Positions 1 to 5,115 of a stretch of 12,922 nucleotides of DNA are shown piece after piece. Made by a program: the position numbers and the translations under genes. How positions within the stretch are numbered: the first letter of the stretch is position 1; the number at the start of each line of letters is the position of its first letter. This DNA comes from Bacillota bacterium (GTDB taxonomy: Bacteria; Bacillota; Clostridia; Christensenellales; Borkfalkiaceae), in contig QAKM01000022.1 in assembly GCA_003343805.1 (NCBI GenBank), positions 1-12,922 of the forward strand. Reading direction: 5' to 3'. Below the pieces are notes generated by a model that was given only the letters and a program-made list of their open reading frames with translations, made no database searches and was not told the DNA's origin.

Positions 1-25
1 CAAATCCCGTCGATGTTCGCAATAC

Positions 26-61
26 ACAAAAAGGAGCTGACGCAAGTCAACTCCTTTTTGT
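26..61 (-). terminator. Terminator hairpin next to truncated tRNA, copy 1
   Basis: The arms 26-41 and 46-61 pair over 16 positions around a 4-nt loop. The single plus-strand mismatch (37/50) becomes a G-U pair in minus-strand RNA, and that RNA ends in a U run (complement of 28-32). It starts one base past the CCA complement of the tRNA fragment, as expected for a tRNA terminator on the minus strand. Confidence 0.75.
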
Positions 62-62
62 A

Positions 63-105
63 TGGTTGAGGCGACGGGATTTGAACCCACGACCTTTTGG
101 TCCCT
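63..105 (-). pseudogene. Truncated tRNA-Pro 3' half, copy 1
   Basis: These 43 bp are identical to 767-809 of the intact tRNA-Pro gene. That is tRNA nucleotides 35-77: from the first anticodon base through variable loop, T arm, acceptor 3' strand, discriminator A and encoded CCA. The 5' half is missing; at 106 the sequence turns into unrelated GC-rich DNA. It cannot fold into a tRNA. It could be an attachment-site remnant of an integrating element or a tRNA-derived repeat module. Confidence 0.85.
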
Positions 106-275
106 GCGTCGGAACAAAGCCGTAAAGTCCGCCGCTGCGTCCCTCGCGGCTTGACTGGGCGGCTTGTTCCTCCTTTTCCCACAAAACTCGCTGCGCGATT
201 TTTGCGGGAGCCCTTTCGCGAGAGCGCGTTTGGCTTTGGACCAAAGGTCCGCACGCTCAAGCCCGGCTGCACAGC

Positions 276-313
276 AAAAAATCGGAGACCCGCAAAAGCG
301 GATCTCCGATTTT
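276..313 (-). terminator. Second terminator-type hairpin, copy 1
   Basis: Identical to the terminator of the intact tRNA gene (729-766). It has 17-bp arms around a 4-nt loop, one G-U pair in minus-strand RNA and a run of six U after the stem. It adjoins a 20-nt tRNA 3' end at 314-333. Confidence 0.7.
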
Positions 314-333
314 TGGTTGAGGCGACGGGATTT
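314..333 (-). pseudogene. Short tRNA-Pro 3'-end fragment
   Basis: Twenty bases identical to the last 20 nucleotides of the tRNA-Pro gene (767-786): half of the T arm, the acceptor 3' strand, discriminator and CCA. The match ends at 334. It keeps the same terminator hairpin as the intact gene, so the copied module is 'tRNA 3' end plus terminator'. Confidence 0.75.
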
Positions 334-453
334 TCGCCTTTGGCGGCGCGCCCCGGTGAACAGCCCACCGGGCTGTTCAGTTTGCGCCGAACGATTTCAG
401 TCTTTGGGCATTTCGTGCGCAAACCGCTCGCTCGTCGCTCGCGCCTCCACCCT
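334..453. other. Non-repeated spacer between the two repeat copies
   Basis: No supported gene here. It contains a perfect 10-bp inverted repeat with a 3-nt loop (arms 357-366 and 370-379, TGAACAGCCC/GGGCTGTTCA) that lacks a T run, and ends in a low-complexity GCTCGCTCGTCGCTCGCGCC stretch (427-446) that leads into the T-arm-like TCAAATCCCGTCG at 453-465. Spurious ORFs cross it, but they share composition with the tRNA debris rather than any protein family. Confidence 0.6.
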
Positions 454-478
454 CAAATCCCGTCGATGTTCGCAATAC

Positions 479-514
479 ACAAAAAGGAGCTGACGCAAGT
501 CAACTCCTTTTTGT
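479..514 (-). terminator. Terminator hairpin next to truncated tRNA, copy 2
   Basis: Exact second copy of the 26-61 hairpin, lying just beyond the CCA end of the truncated tRNA at 516-558. Its only imperfect pair is a G-U when read as minus-strand RNA. Confidence 0.75.
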
Positions 515-515
515 A

Positions 516-558
516 TGGTTGAGGCGACGGGATTTGAACCCACGACCTTTTGGTCCCT
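516..558 (-). pseudogene. Truncated tRNA-Pro 3' half, copy 2
   Basis: Forty-three bases identical to 767-809, the tRNA-Pro sequence from the first anticodon base to the CCA end. The D arm and 5' acceptor strand are absent. It lies about 210 bp downstream of the intact gene in the direction of tRNA transcription and carries a different terminator (479-514) from the intact gene, so it is not simply a copy of the intact gene with its own terminator. Confidence 0.85.
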
Positions 559-728
559 GCGTCGGAACAAAGCCGTAAAGTCCGCCGCTGCGTCCCTCGC
601 GGCTTGACTGGGCGGCTTGTTCCTCCTTTTCCCACAAAACTCGCTGCGCGATTTTTGCGGGAGCCCTTTCGCGAGAGCGCGTTTGGCTTTGGACCAAAGG
701 TCCGCACGCTCAAGCCCGGCTGCACAGC

Positions 729-766
729 AAAAAATCGGAGACCCGCAAAAGCGGATCTCCGATTTT
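729..766 (-). terminator. Intrinsic terminator of tRNA-Pro
   Basis: Stem arms at 731-746 and 751-766 with an AAAA loop (TTTT in the transcript). Read on the minus strand the only imperfect position is a G-U pair and the stem is followed by six U. It abuts the tRNA CCA end at 767. Confidence 0.85.
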
Positions 767-843
767 TGGTTGAGGCGACGGGATTTGAACCCACGACCTT
801 TTGGTCCCTAACCAAACGCGCTACCAAACTGCGCTACGCCTCA
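767..843 (-). tRNA. tRNA-Pro (anticodon AGG)
   Basis: Read on the minus strand this 77-nt gene folds as a full cloverleaf: acceptor TGAGGCG/CGCCTCA, D stem GCGC/GCGC, anticodon stem TTTGG/CCAAA around the loop TTAGGGA, 5-nt variable loop, T arm with TTCAAAT loop, discriminator A and an encoded CCA. The loop places A34-G35-G36 as the anticodon, reading proline CCU. An A at position 34 outside tRNA-Arg(ACG) is uncommon in bacteria; the usual proline tRNAs have TGG, GGG or CGG. Promoter 861-888 and terminator 729-766 make it a self-contained unit. Its 3' half is copied in the repeats to its left. Confidence 0.95.
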
Positions 844-860
844 ATGAAAAGTACCTCTCT

Positions 861-888
861 ATTATATCGATTATTCGCCGTGTGTCAA
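861..888 (-). promoter_or_regulatory. Promoter of tRNA-Pro
   Basis: On the minus strand a perfect TTGACA (883-888) and a perfect TATAAT (861-866) are separated by 16 bp. The predicted start near 854 is about 11 bases before the tRNA 5' end. This is the strongest housekeeping promoter in the window, as expected for a stable RNA. Confidence 0.9.
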
Positions 889-1020
889 GTAATTTTCTCG
901 GCTTTCGGGCAACTTTTTTTGTTTTCCTACCGGTTTTTTGGAGGCAGCCCCCACGCCCGCCCGGAAGCGGCTCATGCACACCTTTTTGTTTGCGGCAATA
1001 CAATGGACGGGGGGAACGTG

Positions 1021-1683
1021 ATGCGCATTTGTTTTGTAACGAGCGGCAGGTTGGATGCGGTGCGGGAGGAGGCGGGGGCGGATATCGTGTGCTGTCCGCT
1101 TCCGTCGCTGGGCGAGGTGAGCTATGAGCGCGAACTCCGCGGCGAGACCTCCTGCTTCGAGGATGTGGCGCTGCGCTCCAAGGCGCTCAAAGGGGTCGTC
1201 GTCTGCGGATGCTATACGGATGCGCGCGGCATCCGGCGAAAGTCGGCGGTCGTTGCCGAGCGCGGCCGCATCCTGGGCGTCTCCGATCTCGTCAATCACA
1301 TCGACGGCAGCGAGTACGGCTGCGGTGCGGGCGTTCGGGTGTACGAGACGGCGTGCGGCCGCCTGGGCGTCGTGGTGGGGGAGGATCTCTGCTTCCCGCA
1401 GGTCATGGAGACGCTCTCTCTCTCGGGTGCGGATGCCGCGCTGTGTCTTGAAGAGGAGCTGGGCGAGGGGCCGGAACTCACGCTCATCCGTGCGCAGGCC
1501 TTCTTTTTCGGGCTTCCGATCGCGCTGTGCGCCTTCGGGTACGCCGCCGTCGCCGATCCGTCGGGAAGGCTCTCGTTTGCCTCACCCGCGCCCGTGAGCC
1601 GCGCAGAACTGCCGAAGGAGCGGGAATACCATCTCATCGAGACGAGGCGCCGCCTGCTCTTTCGGCCGAAACGTGAATTTTAG
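1021..1683 (+). CDS. Nitrilase-fold (carbon-nitrogen hydrolase superfamily) protein, probably inactive
   Basis: A 220-aa protein. The stretch GRLGVVVGEDLCFPQVMETL (113-132) followed by GADAAL aligns with the nitrilase active-site signature GVxxCYDxRFPE...GAD. The catalytic Cys position is Gly120 and the next residue, usually Tyr/Glu/Trp, is Glu121. The segment RGRILGVSDLVNHI (81-94) matches the family's 'GxxxGxYRKxHL' strand but has no Lys in the YRK position. Two of the Glu-Lys-Cys triad therefore look lost, and the protein is shorter than typical 260-300-aa members. I infer a pseudoenzyme or a diverged amidase. ATG1021 is preferred over ATG1003 because a GGGGGG purine site lies 6-7 bases before it; the open frame reaches back through the tRNA region only because that DNA lacks stops. 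No terminator follows; a new promoter at 1687 starts the next gene. Confidence 0.7.
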   Translation: MRICFVTSGRLDAVREEAGADIVCCPLPSLGEVSYERELRGETSCFEDVALRSKALKGVVVCGCYTDARGIRRKSAVVAERGRILGVSDLVNHIDGSEYGCGAGVRVYETACGRLGVVVGEDLCFPQVMETLSLSGADAALCLEEELGEGPELTLIRAQAFFFGLPIALCAFGYAAVADPSGRLSFASPAPVSRAELPKEREYHLIETRRRLLFRPKREF

Positions 1684-1686
1684 GGC

Positions 1687-1715
1687 TTGTCAGCACGGAA
1701 AAGTTGTGTTATACT
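1687..1715 (+). promoter_or_regulatory. Promoter for the HEPN-like/CBS gene
   Basis: TTGTCA (1687-1692), 17-bp spacer, TATACT (1710-1715) with an extended TGT at 1707-1709. The predicted start is near 1722, at the base of the leader hairpin. Confidence 0.7.
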
Positions 1716-1723
1716 CATGGAGA

Positions 1724-1753
1724 GGGCCGCATCATCCCGCGGCCCGCGGGAGG
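1724..1753 (+). promoter_or_regulatory. Leader with two mutually exclusive hairpins over the ribosome site
   Basis: GGGCCGC (1724-1730) can pair with GCGGCCC (1739-1745). Alternatively CCCGC (1736-1740) can pair with GCGGG (1746-1750), which includes the start of the ribosome site GGGAGG (1748-1753). The two folds share bases and exclude each other, an arrangement seen in translational control. Function is inference; a GC-rich leader can give this by chance. Confidence 0.35.
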
Positions 1754-1758
1754 CCGAT

Positions 1759-2469
1759 ATGCAGCAGAACAATGCGCTGGAGTTCATCTCCGCCTATAAC
1801 ATCATCGATGCCCGCCTGCGCGCGCTCTACCGCGGCAAGGGCAATCTCAACTTTTCCGATCTCGTGCGCCGCTGCGCCGACCACAATCCCATCGTGCGCA
1901 AGTACGAGGACGACCTCGTATTCTGCGCCAAGCTGCGCAACGTCATCGTCCACAACAGCACGTCGGAGCGCGTCGTGGCGCAGCCGTGTGACGACATCAC
2001 GCAGCTCATGACGCGCATTGCGGAATTGCTCTCAAGCCCGCCGCGCCTGAAAGAGCTGCGGGAAAAGCAGGTGACGGGTATCTCTTCCAAACAGACGGTG
2101 GAGGAGGCGCTCATCAAGATCGCCAAGAGCGACTATTCCAACCTGCCCGTGTACCGCGGTGAAAAGCCGGTGGGCATGATCAACAACCGCCGTCTCGTGC
2201 GGGCGATGGGTTCGCTGCTCTCGGAAGGGGGCGTGCTGGAAGAACTGCTGTCCCTTCCCTGCGAGGACATCCTGCGCGAAGAGGATCTCATGCGCTATTA
2301 CCGCATTTTGGGCAAGGAGACGCCCATCCAGGATGCGGTGGATGCCTTTGCGGACAACCGCAAGCTGCTCGCCGTCATCGTCACGCCGCACGGGAATTGG
2401 GGCGAGCCCATCCTCAACATCCTCACTTCCTCCGATATCCCCCGCCTTCTGAAGTTCCTCGAGGACTGA
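1759..2469 (+). CDS. HEPN-like domain fused to paired CBS domains
   Basis: A 236-aa protein. Residues about 1-95 are helical and contain KLRNVIVHNS (58-67) with the R-N-x3-H pattern (Arg60, Asn61, His65) typical of HEPN nucleases such as HepT. Residues about 100-236 look like a CBS pair: VTGISSKQTVEEALIKIAKSDYSNLPVY with GxINNRRLVRAM (first repeat, about 105-155), then PCEDILREED...TPIQDAVDAFADNRKLLAVIV ending in ILTSSDIPRLLKFL (second repeat, about 167-233). CBS pairs bind adenine nucleotides, so this may be a ligand-gated HEPN protein. No membrane segment. Start ATG1759 has GGGAGG 5 bases upstream; an in-frame ATG at 1687 would overlap the promoter and is rejected. Single-gene unit ending before a convergent gene. 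Domain assignment rests on motif reading; the CBS part is firmer than the HEPN part. Confidence 0.8.
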   Translation: MQQNNALEFISAYNIIDARLRALYRGKGNLNFSDLVRRCADHNPIVRKYEDDLVFCAKLRNVIVHNSTSERVVAQPCDDITQLMTRIAELLSSPPRLKELREKQVTGISSKQTVEEALIKIAKSDYSNLPVYRGEKPVGMINNRRLVRAMGSLLSEGGVLEELLSLPCEDILREEDLMRYYRILGKETPIQDAVDAFADNRKLLAVIVTPHGNWGEPILNILTSSDIPRLLKFLED

Positions 2470-2493
2470 ACAAGATCAAAACGGTATAATTGC

Positions 2494-2522
2494 AGCGGCG
2501 CCCGCCTCGTGCGGGCGCCGCT
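2494..2522. terminator. Hairpin between convergent genes
   Basis: A perfect GC-rich 12-bp stem (2494-2505 with 2511-2522) and a 5-nt loop. It lies 24 bp past the CBS stop and 8 bp past the end of the convergent glycosyltransferase gene, so it can serve both. Neither side has a clean U run, so efficiency is uncertain. Confidence 0.6.
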
Positions 2523-2529
2523 TCGCGTT

Positions 2530-3600
2530 CTAATTGCTTTTCTGTACGGAGAAATAGGCGCGGTTTTGGCGGACGGCGGGATGATCGGGAAAGAGCGCCT
2601 CCGTGCGCTCGTGGAAGGTGTGGGCGCGTTCTCTGTCTCCGAGGGCGTCAAAGGAGCAGACGAGGCCGAGAAGGGGAGTGAGCGTGCGTGCGGCGGGCAG
2701 TTCAAAGTCTCCCTCCTCGCTGTGGTCGCGGCAGGAGAGCGCCGACTGATACCAGAAGGCGGCTTCCCGAAACCGCTTTTGCGCAAAGAAGAGGCGGCCG
2801 AGCTCACAGCAGACGGAGGCGCGCGGCTCCCCGTAGAGAAAACTGCGAAAGAGCGCGCATTCGGCATCGGGGAGACGGCCCTGTTCTTCCAGACAGAGGG
2901 AAAGGATCTTGCACGCTTCTATCTGGTTGACATACCAGCCGTCCGAGGAGAGCGCCTCTTCAAGCCGTGCGACGGCCTCCGGGTAGAGGCGGTGATAGTA
3001 GAGCTCCCGTCCGTAATAGAAGAGATCGCGGGCGGAGAGGGGCTCCTCGGCGGCCCACTTCTGATAGATGCGGAGATTGCGGTCCTTTCGCTCCTTCCGG
3101 CTCCCGAGGTGATGGATGTGGAGGTCGAAGGAGAGCTGCTTGCCGAAGGGGGCAATGCACTCGTGGACGCGGCCCACCCAATGCGCTTTCTCCGAACGGC
3201 GGAGAACGCGCTCGCGGCGGAAGGTGAGAGAGGGTGTTCCGTCCTCACCGAAGGCGGTGTCGTAGGGAAGGAAGAGGACATCGGGGCGCTCGCGTTCCAG
3301 AAGAGCGCGAAGGGCGGGGAATCGTTCCCGCGATGGGGGAGGGAGAACGTCGTCGGCGTCCAGCCAGAAGAGATAGTCTCCCGTCGCGCGGGAAAAGGAG
3401 AAGTTGCGCGCCTTGGAAAAGTCGTCCTGCCAGGGAAAGGAGAACACTTTGTCGGTAAACCGTCGGGCGATCGCCGGGGTTTGGTCGGAAGAGCCGGTAT
3501 CGACGAGTATGATCTCGTCAAACAGGCCCGAAACGCTTGAAAGACAGCGTGAAAGCACGCTTTCTTCGTCTTTTACGATCATGCAGAGGGAAATGGTCAT
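2530..3600 (-). CDS. Family 2 glycosyltransferase with C-terminal TPR repeats
   Basis: A 356-aa cytosolic protein. The N-terminal GT-A domain (about 1-170) begins SLCMIVKDEE, followed by ILVDTGSSDQT (31-41), the nucleotide-sugar site, FSFSRATGDYLFWLDADD (67-84) with the DxD metal-binding motif (Asp81, Asp83), and WVGRVHE (141-147). From about 185 to the end the helical repeats (for example YYHRLYPEAVARLEEALS and LFFAQKRFREAAFWYQSAL) look like TPRs. This layout is the widespread Firmicute GT2-TPR type often annotated as SunS-like. Acceptor unknown: cell-surface polymer, protein or peptide are all possible. Start at 3600 with GGGGAGG 10 bases upstream. It diverges from the HD gene at 3815; the shared intergenic region has palindromes. 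Confidence 0.9.
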   Translation of the reverse strand: MTISLCMIVKDEESVLSRCLSSVSGLFDEIILVDTGSSDQTPAIARRFTDKVFSFPWQDDFSKARNFSFSRATGDYLFWLDADDVLPPPSRERFPALRALLERERPDVLFLPYDTAFGEDGTPSLTFRRERVLRRSEKAHWVGRVHECIAPFGKQLSFDLHIHHLGSRKERKDRNLRIYQKWAAEEPLSARDLFYYGRELYYHRLYPEAVARLEEALSSDGWYVNQIEACKILSLCLEEQGRLPDAECALFRSFLYGEPRASVCCELGRLFFAQKRFREAAFWYQSALSCRDHSEEGDFELPAARTLTPLLGLVCSFDALGDRERAHTFHERTEALFPDHPAVRQNRAYFSVQKSN

Positions 3601-3681
3601 GGTTGGAGTGCCTCCCCGTCATTTTATGAAAAAGGGGGAGTTTTTGCGACTACTTTGAGCAAAACAGATATATTATGTCAC

Positions 3682-3732
3682 GCATAGTACTATGCAAACG
3701 GCAAAAAATGGCATTACTATGCCATACATAGT
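3682..3732. promoter_or_regulatory. Palindrome cluster in divergent promoter region (candidate operator)
   Basis: GCATAGTACTATGC (3682-3695) is a perfect 14-bp palindrome. ATGGCAT/ATGCCAT (3708-3714, 3719-3725) is a perfect inverted repeat with a 4-bp spacer. ACTATG (3716-3721) and CATAGT (3727-3732) repeat the same half-sites 5 bp apart. On the minus strand the first palindrome lies between a TTGCAT (-35-like) and an AT-rich CATAATATAT (-10-like) that would serve the glycosyltransferase gene. A dimeric regulator bound here could control both genes; none is encoded nearby. Confidence 0.55.
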
Positions 3733-3767
3733 ATAGGAAGAACGGGTTTTTATTGTAAATCCTGCAT

Positions 3768-3796
3768 TTGACAAATGCGTCTTTTTTTGATATCCT
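3768..3796 (+). promoter_or_regulatory. Promoter of the HD-hydrolase pair
   Basis: A perfect TTGACA (3768-3773), 17-bp spacer and TATCCT (3791-3796) with extended TGA (3788-3790). The expected start near 3803 falls on the ribosome site AGGAGG (3803-3808), so the mRNA leader would be only about a dozen bases. Confidence 0.7.
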
Positions 3797-3814
3797 GTCT
3801 GCAGGAGGATAACA

Positions 3815-4432
3815 ATGGAGAACGGTCTTTCGCCTTTCGGGCAGAAACGGTATCGGCGCTGGCATCGCTTTTTGTGGGAGAAAGTTCCCTTTCTGCATGA
3901 GGACAGCTTCTGTCATGCCAAGGATCACTGCGCGAGGGTGCTCCTCTTCTGCATTCGTCTCTCCGAGGCTTGCGGCCTTGGGGAGGGGGAGACGGAGGTG
4001 CTGTGTACGGCCGCAGTCTTTCATGACTGCAGGCGTTTTGACGACGGCCGCGATGTGGGCCACGGGCAGCGGGCCGCGGACGAATACCGCGCTCGCTGCG
4101 CTTCGTTGGGCCTTTGCTGCGATGAGCGCGTCGCCGTTATCATGGCCTTTCATGACCGCCACGACGCTCTCGGCGAACAGGCCATCTCGGAGCATTTCCG
4201 ATCGGATCCGGCTCCTGTTCTCCGGCTCTATCGTATCTTTAAGGATGCCGATGCGCTCGATCGCTTCCGCTTCGGGCCGCAGGAGCTGGATGAGCGGTAC
4301 CTTCGCACCGAGGAGGCTCGCTTGCTCGTTCCCTTTGCGCGCAGTCTCTTTTTGGACGATAAGTCCGATGAGGGAGCGGACGCATCGTTCAGTTCTTTCG
4401 GCGGGGAGGGGAGAGATGGATCGCCTCTTTGA
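3815..4432 (+). CDS. HD-domain phosphohydrolase
   Basis: A 205-aa soluble protein. HAKDHCARVLLFCIRLSEAC (34-53), then LCTAAVFHDCRRFDDG (63-78) with the HD pair His70-Asp71, GHGQRAADEY (82-91), IMAFHDRHD (109-117) and IFKDADALDRFRFG (141-154) reproduce the order H...HD...H...H...D of the HD metal-dependent phosphohydrolases. The substrate cannot be read from these motifs; nucleotides are the most usual. The last about 25 residues are low-complexity and overlap the next gene. AGGAGG lies 6 bases upstream of the ATG. It overlaps the next gene by 17 bp, so the two HD proteins are co-transcribed and probably translationally coupled. Confidence 0.88.
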   Translation: MENGLSPFGQKRYRRWHRFLWEKVPFLHEDSFCHAKDHCARVLLFCIRLSEACGLGEGETEVLCTAAVFHDCRRFDDGRDVGHGQRAADEYRARCASLGLCCDERVAVIMAFHDRHDALGEQAISEHFRSDPAPVLRLYRIFKDADALDRFRFGPQELDERYLRTEEARLLVPFARSLFLDDKSDEGADASFSSFGGEGRDGSPL

Positions 4433-4973
4433 CCGGGCAGTCTGCTTTGCGGTGCGGGCGCACAGCGGCATGACGCGCAAGGGCTCCAAGACGCCCTACA
4501 TTGTTCACCCTTTGGAGGCAGCCTGCATTGCCGCGACGCTCACCGACGACGAAGAAGTGCTCGCCGCGGCCGTCCTGCACGATACGATCGAGGATACTCC
4601 CGTCACGGCGGAGGAGATTCGGGCACAGTTCGGCGGGCGCGTGTGTGCGCTCGTCCTTGCGGAGACGGAAGAAAAGCGCCCTTCTCTTCCTGCGGCCGAT
4701 ACCTGGCAGGTGCGCAAGCAGGAGACCATCGACGCGCTCGCCCATGCAGGGCGGGAGGAGCAGATCCTCATTCTTTCGGACAAGCTCTCCAATCTCCGTT
4801 CCATCTTCCGCATCTGGTGTTCGGAGGGAGATGCGGTCTTTCAGTTGTTTCACGAGAAGGACAAAAGTCGGCAGGAGTGGTATTACCGCAGCATCGCAAA
4901 GGGGTTGACCCTTCTTCGCGATACGCCCGCCTGCCGGGAGTATGAGGCGCTCCTGGATGCGATCTTTTCCTGA
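4416..4973 (+). CDS. MESH1-like small alarmone hydrolase ((p)ppGpp 3'-pyrophosphohydrolase)
   Basis: A 185-aa protein matching the hydrolase half of RelA/SpoT without synthetase or regulatory domains. Visible motifs: AHSGMTRKGSKTPYIVHPLE (15-34) containing the 'RKG..PYI.HP' signature with His31, AAVLHDTIEDTP (51-62) with His55-Asp56 and Glu59-Asp60, and ILSDKLSNLRSI (119-130) with Asp122. These correspond to the Mn-binding and ppGpp-binding residues of the MESH1/SAH family, so activity is likely. It would remove the 3' pyrophosphate from (p)ppGpp in the cytosol. GGGGAGGGG lies about 5 bases upstream of ATG4416, within the preceding gene. A related nucleotide substrate (such as NADPH, reported for human MESH1) cannot be excluded. 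Confidence 0.88.
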   Translation: MDRLFDRAVCFAVRAHSGMTRKGSKTPYIVHPLEAACIAATLTDDEEVLAAAVLHDTIEDTPVTAEEIRAQFGGRVCALVLAETEEKRPSLPAADTWQVRKQETIDALAHAGREEQILILSDKLSNLRSIFRIWCSEGDAVFQLFHEKDKSRQEWYYRSIAKGLTLLRDTPACREYEALLDAIFS

Positions 4974-5061
4974 ATCGTCTGCACGCCCGGCTCTCTTGCT
5001 GTTTTTGCGGAAAATTTGCCGCAGTTTTGACATTTTTCGGCAAAATTCGGCAAAATTTTCG

Positions 5062-5090
5062 CTTTTGTGACGATAAAAATGTGTTATCAT
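5062..5090 (+). promoter_or_regulatory. Extended -10 promoter of the secreted-protein gene
   Basis: TATCAT (5085-5090) preceded by an extended TGT (5082-5084). The -35 position (CTTTTG, 5062-5067, 17-bp spacer) is weak. A TTGACA at 5027-5032 lacks a -10 at the right distance. The upstream stretch 5007-5060 is strongly A/T tracted, with two copies of CGGCAAAATT, and may act as an UP-type element. Confidence 0.5.
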
Positions 5091-5115
5091 AAAAGAAAAA
5101 GTGAGGTGTATTGGA

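Larger units (their letters stand above)
1..333. repeat. tRNA-derived 333-bp repeat, copy 1
   Basis: This block is base-for-base identical, by reading, to 454-786, giving a 453-bp period. It holds, left to right, a short tRNA T-arm match in plus orientation (1-12), a terminator hairpin (26-61), a truncated tRNA-Pro 3' half (63-105, minus strand), a GC-rich spacer with inverted repeats, a second terminator hairpin (276-313) and a 20-nt tRNA 3' end (314-333). Identity with copy 2 stops exactly inside the tRNA T arm: copy 2 continues into the intact tRNA gene and copy 1 into unrelated sequence. Nothing in it looks like a protein gene. The copy may extend left of the window. Confidence 0.93.
454..786. 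repeat. tRNA-derived 333-bp repeat, copy 2
   Basis: Identical to 1-333. Its right end (767-786) is the 3' end of the intact tRNA-Pro gene, so the intact gene supplies the end of this copy. Absence of any mismatch over 333 bp means a recent duplication, active homogenisation, or an assembly artefact. The copies are separated by 120 bp of non-repeated sequence (334-453). Confidence 0.93.

Noticed and set aside
47..827. Several open frames (47-244, 453-827 and 500-697 minus; 97-522 plus) including 'VARLVRDQKVVGSNPVAST'-type peptides
   Set aside because: They translate tRNA-Pro fragments and their spacers. Such tRNA-derived peptides are a well-known misannotation, and two are identical only because the DNA repeats.
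550..1020. Long N-terminal extension of the nitrilase-fold gene
   Set aside because: It would run through the truncated tRNA, the tRNA gene and its promoter; ATG1021 has a purine-rich ribosome site.
2509..3540. 343-aa open frame antisense to the glycosyltransferase
   Set aside because: It mirrors a gene with complete GT2 motifs; composition and lack of motifs indicate a GC-driven shadow frame.
3650..4489. 279-aa minus-strand frame over the HD genes
   Set aside because: The plus-strand frames carry full HD and SAH signatures; the antisense frame has none.
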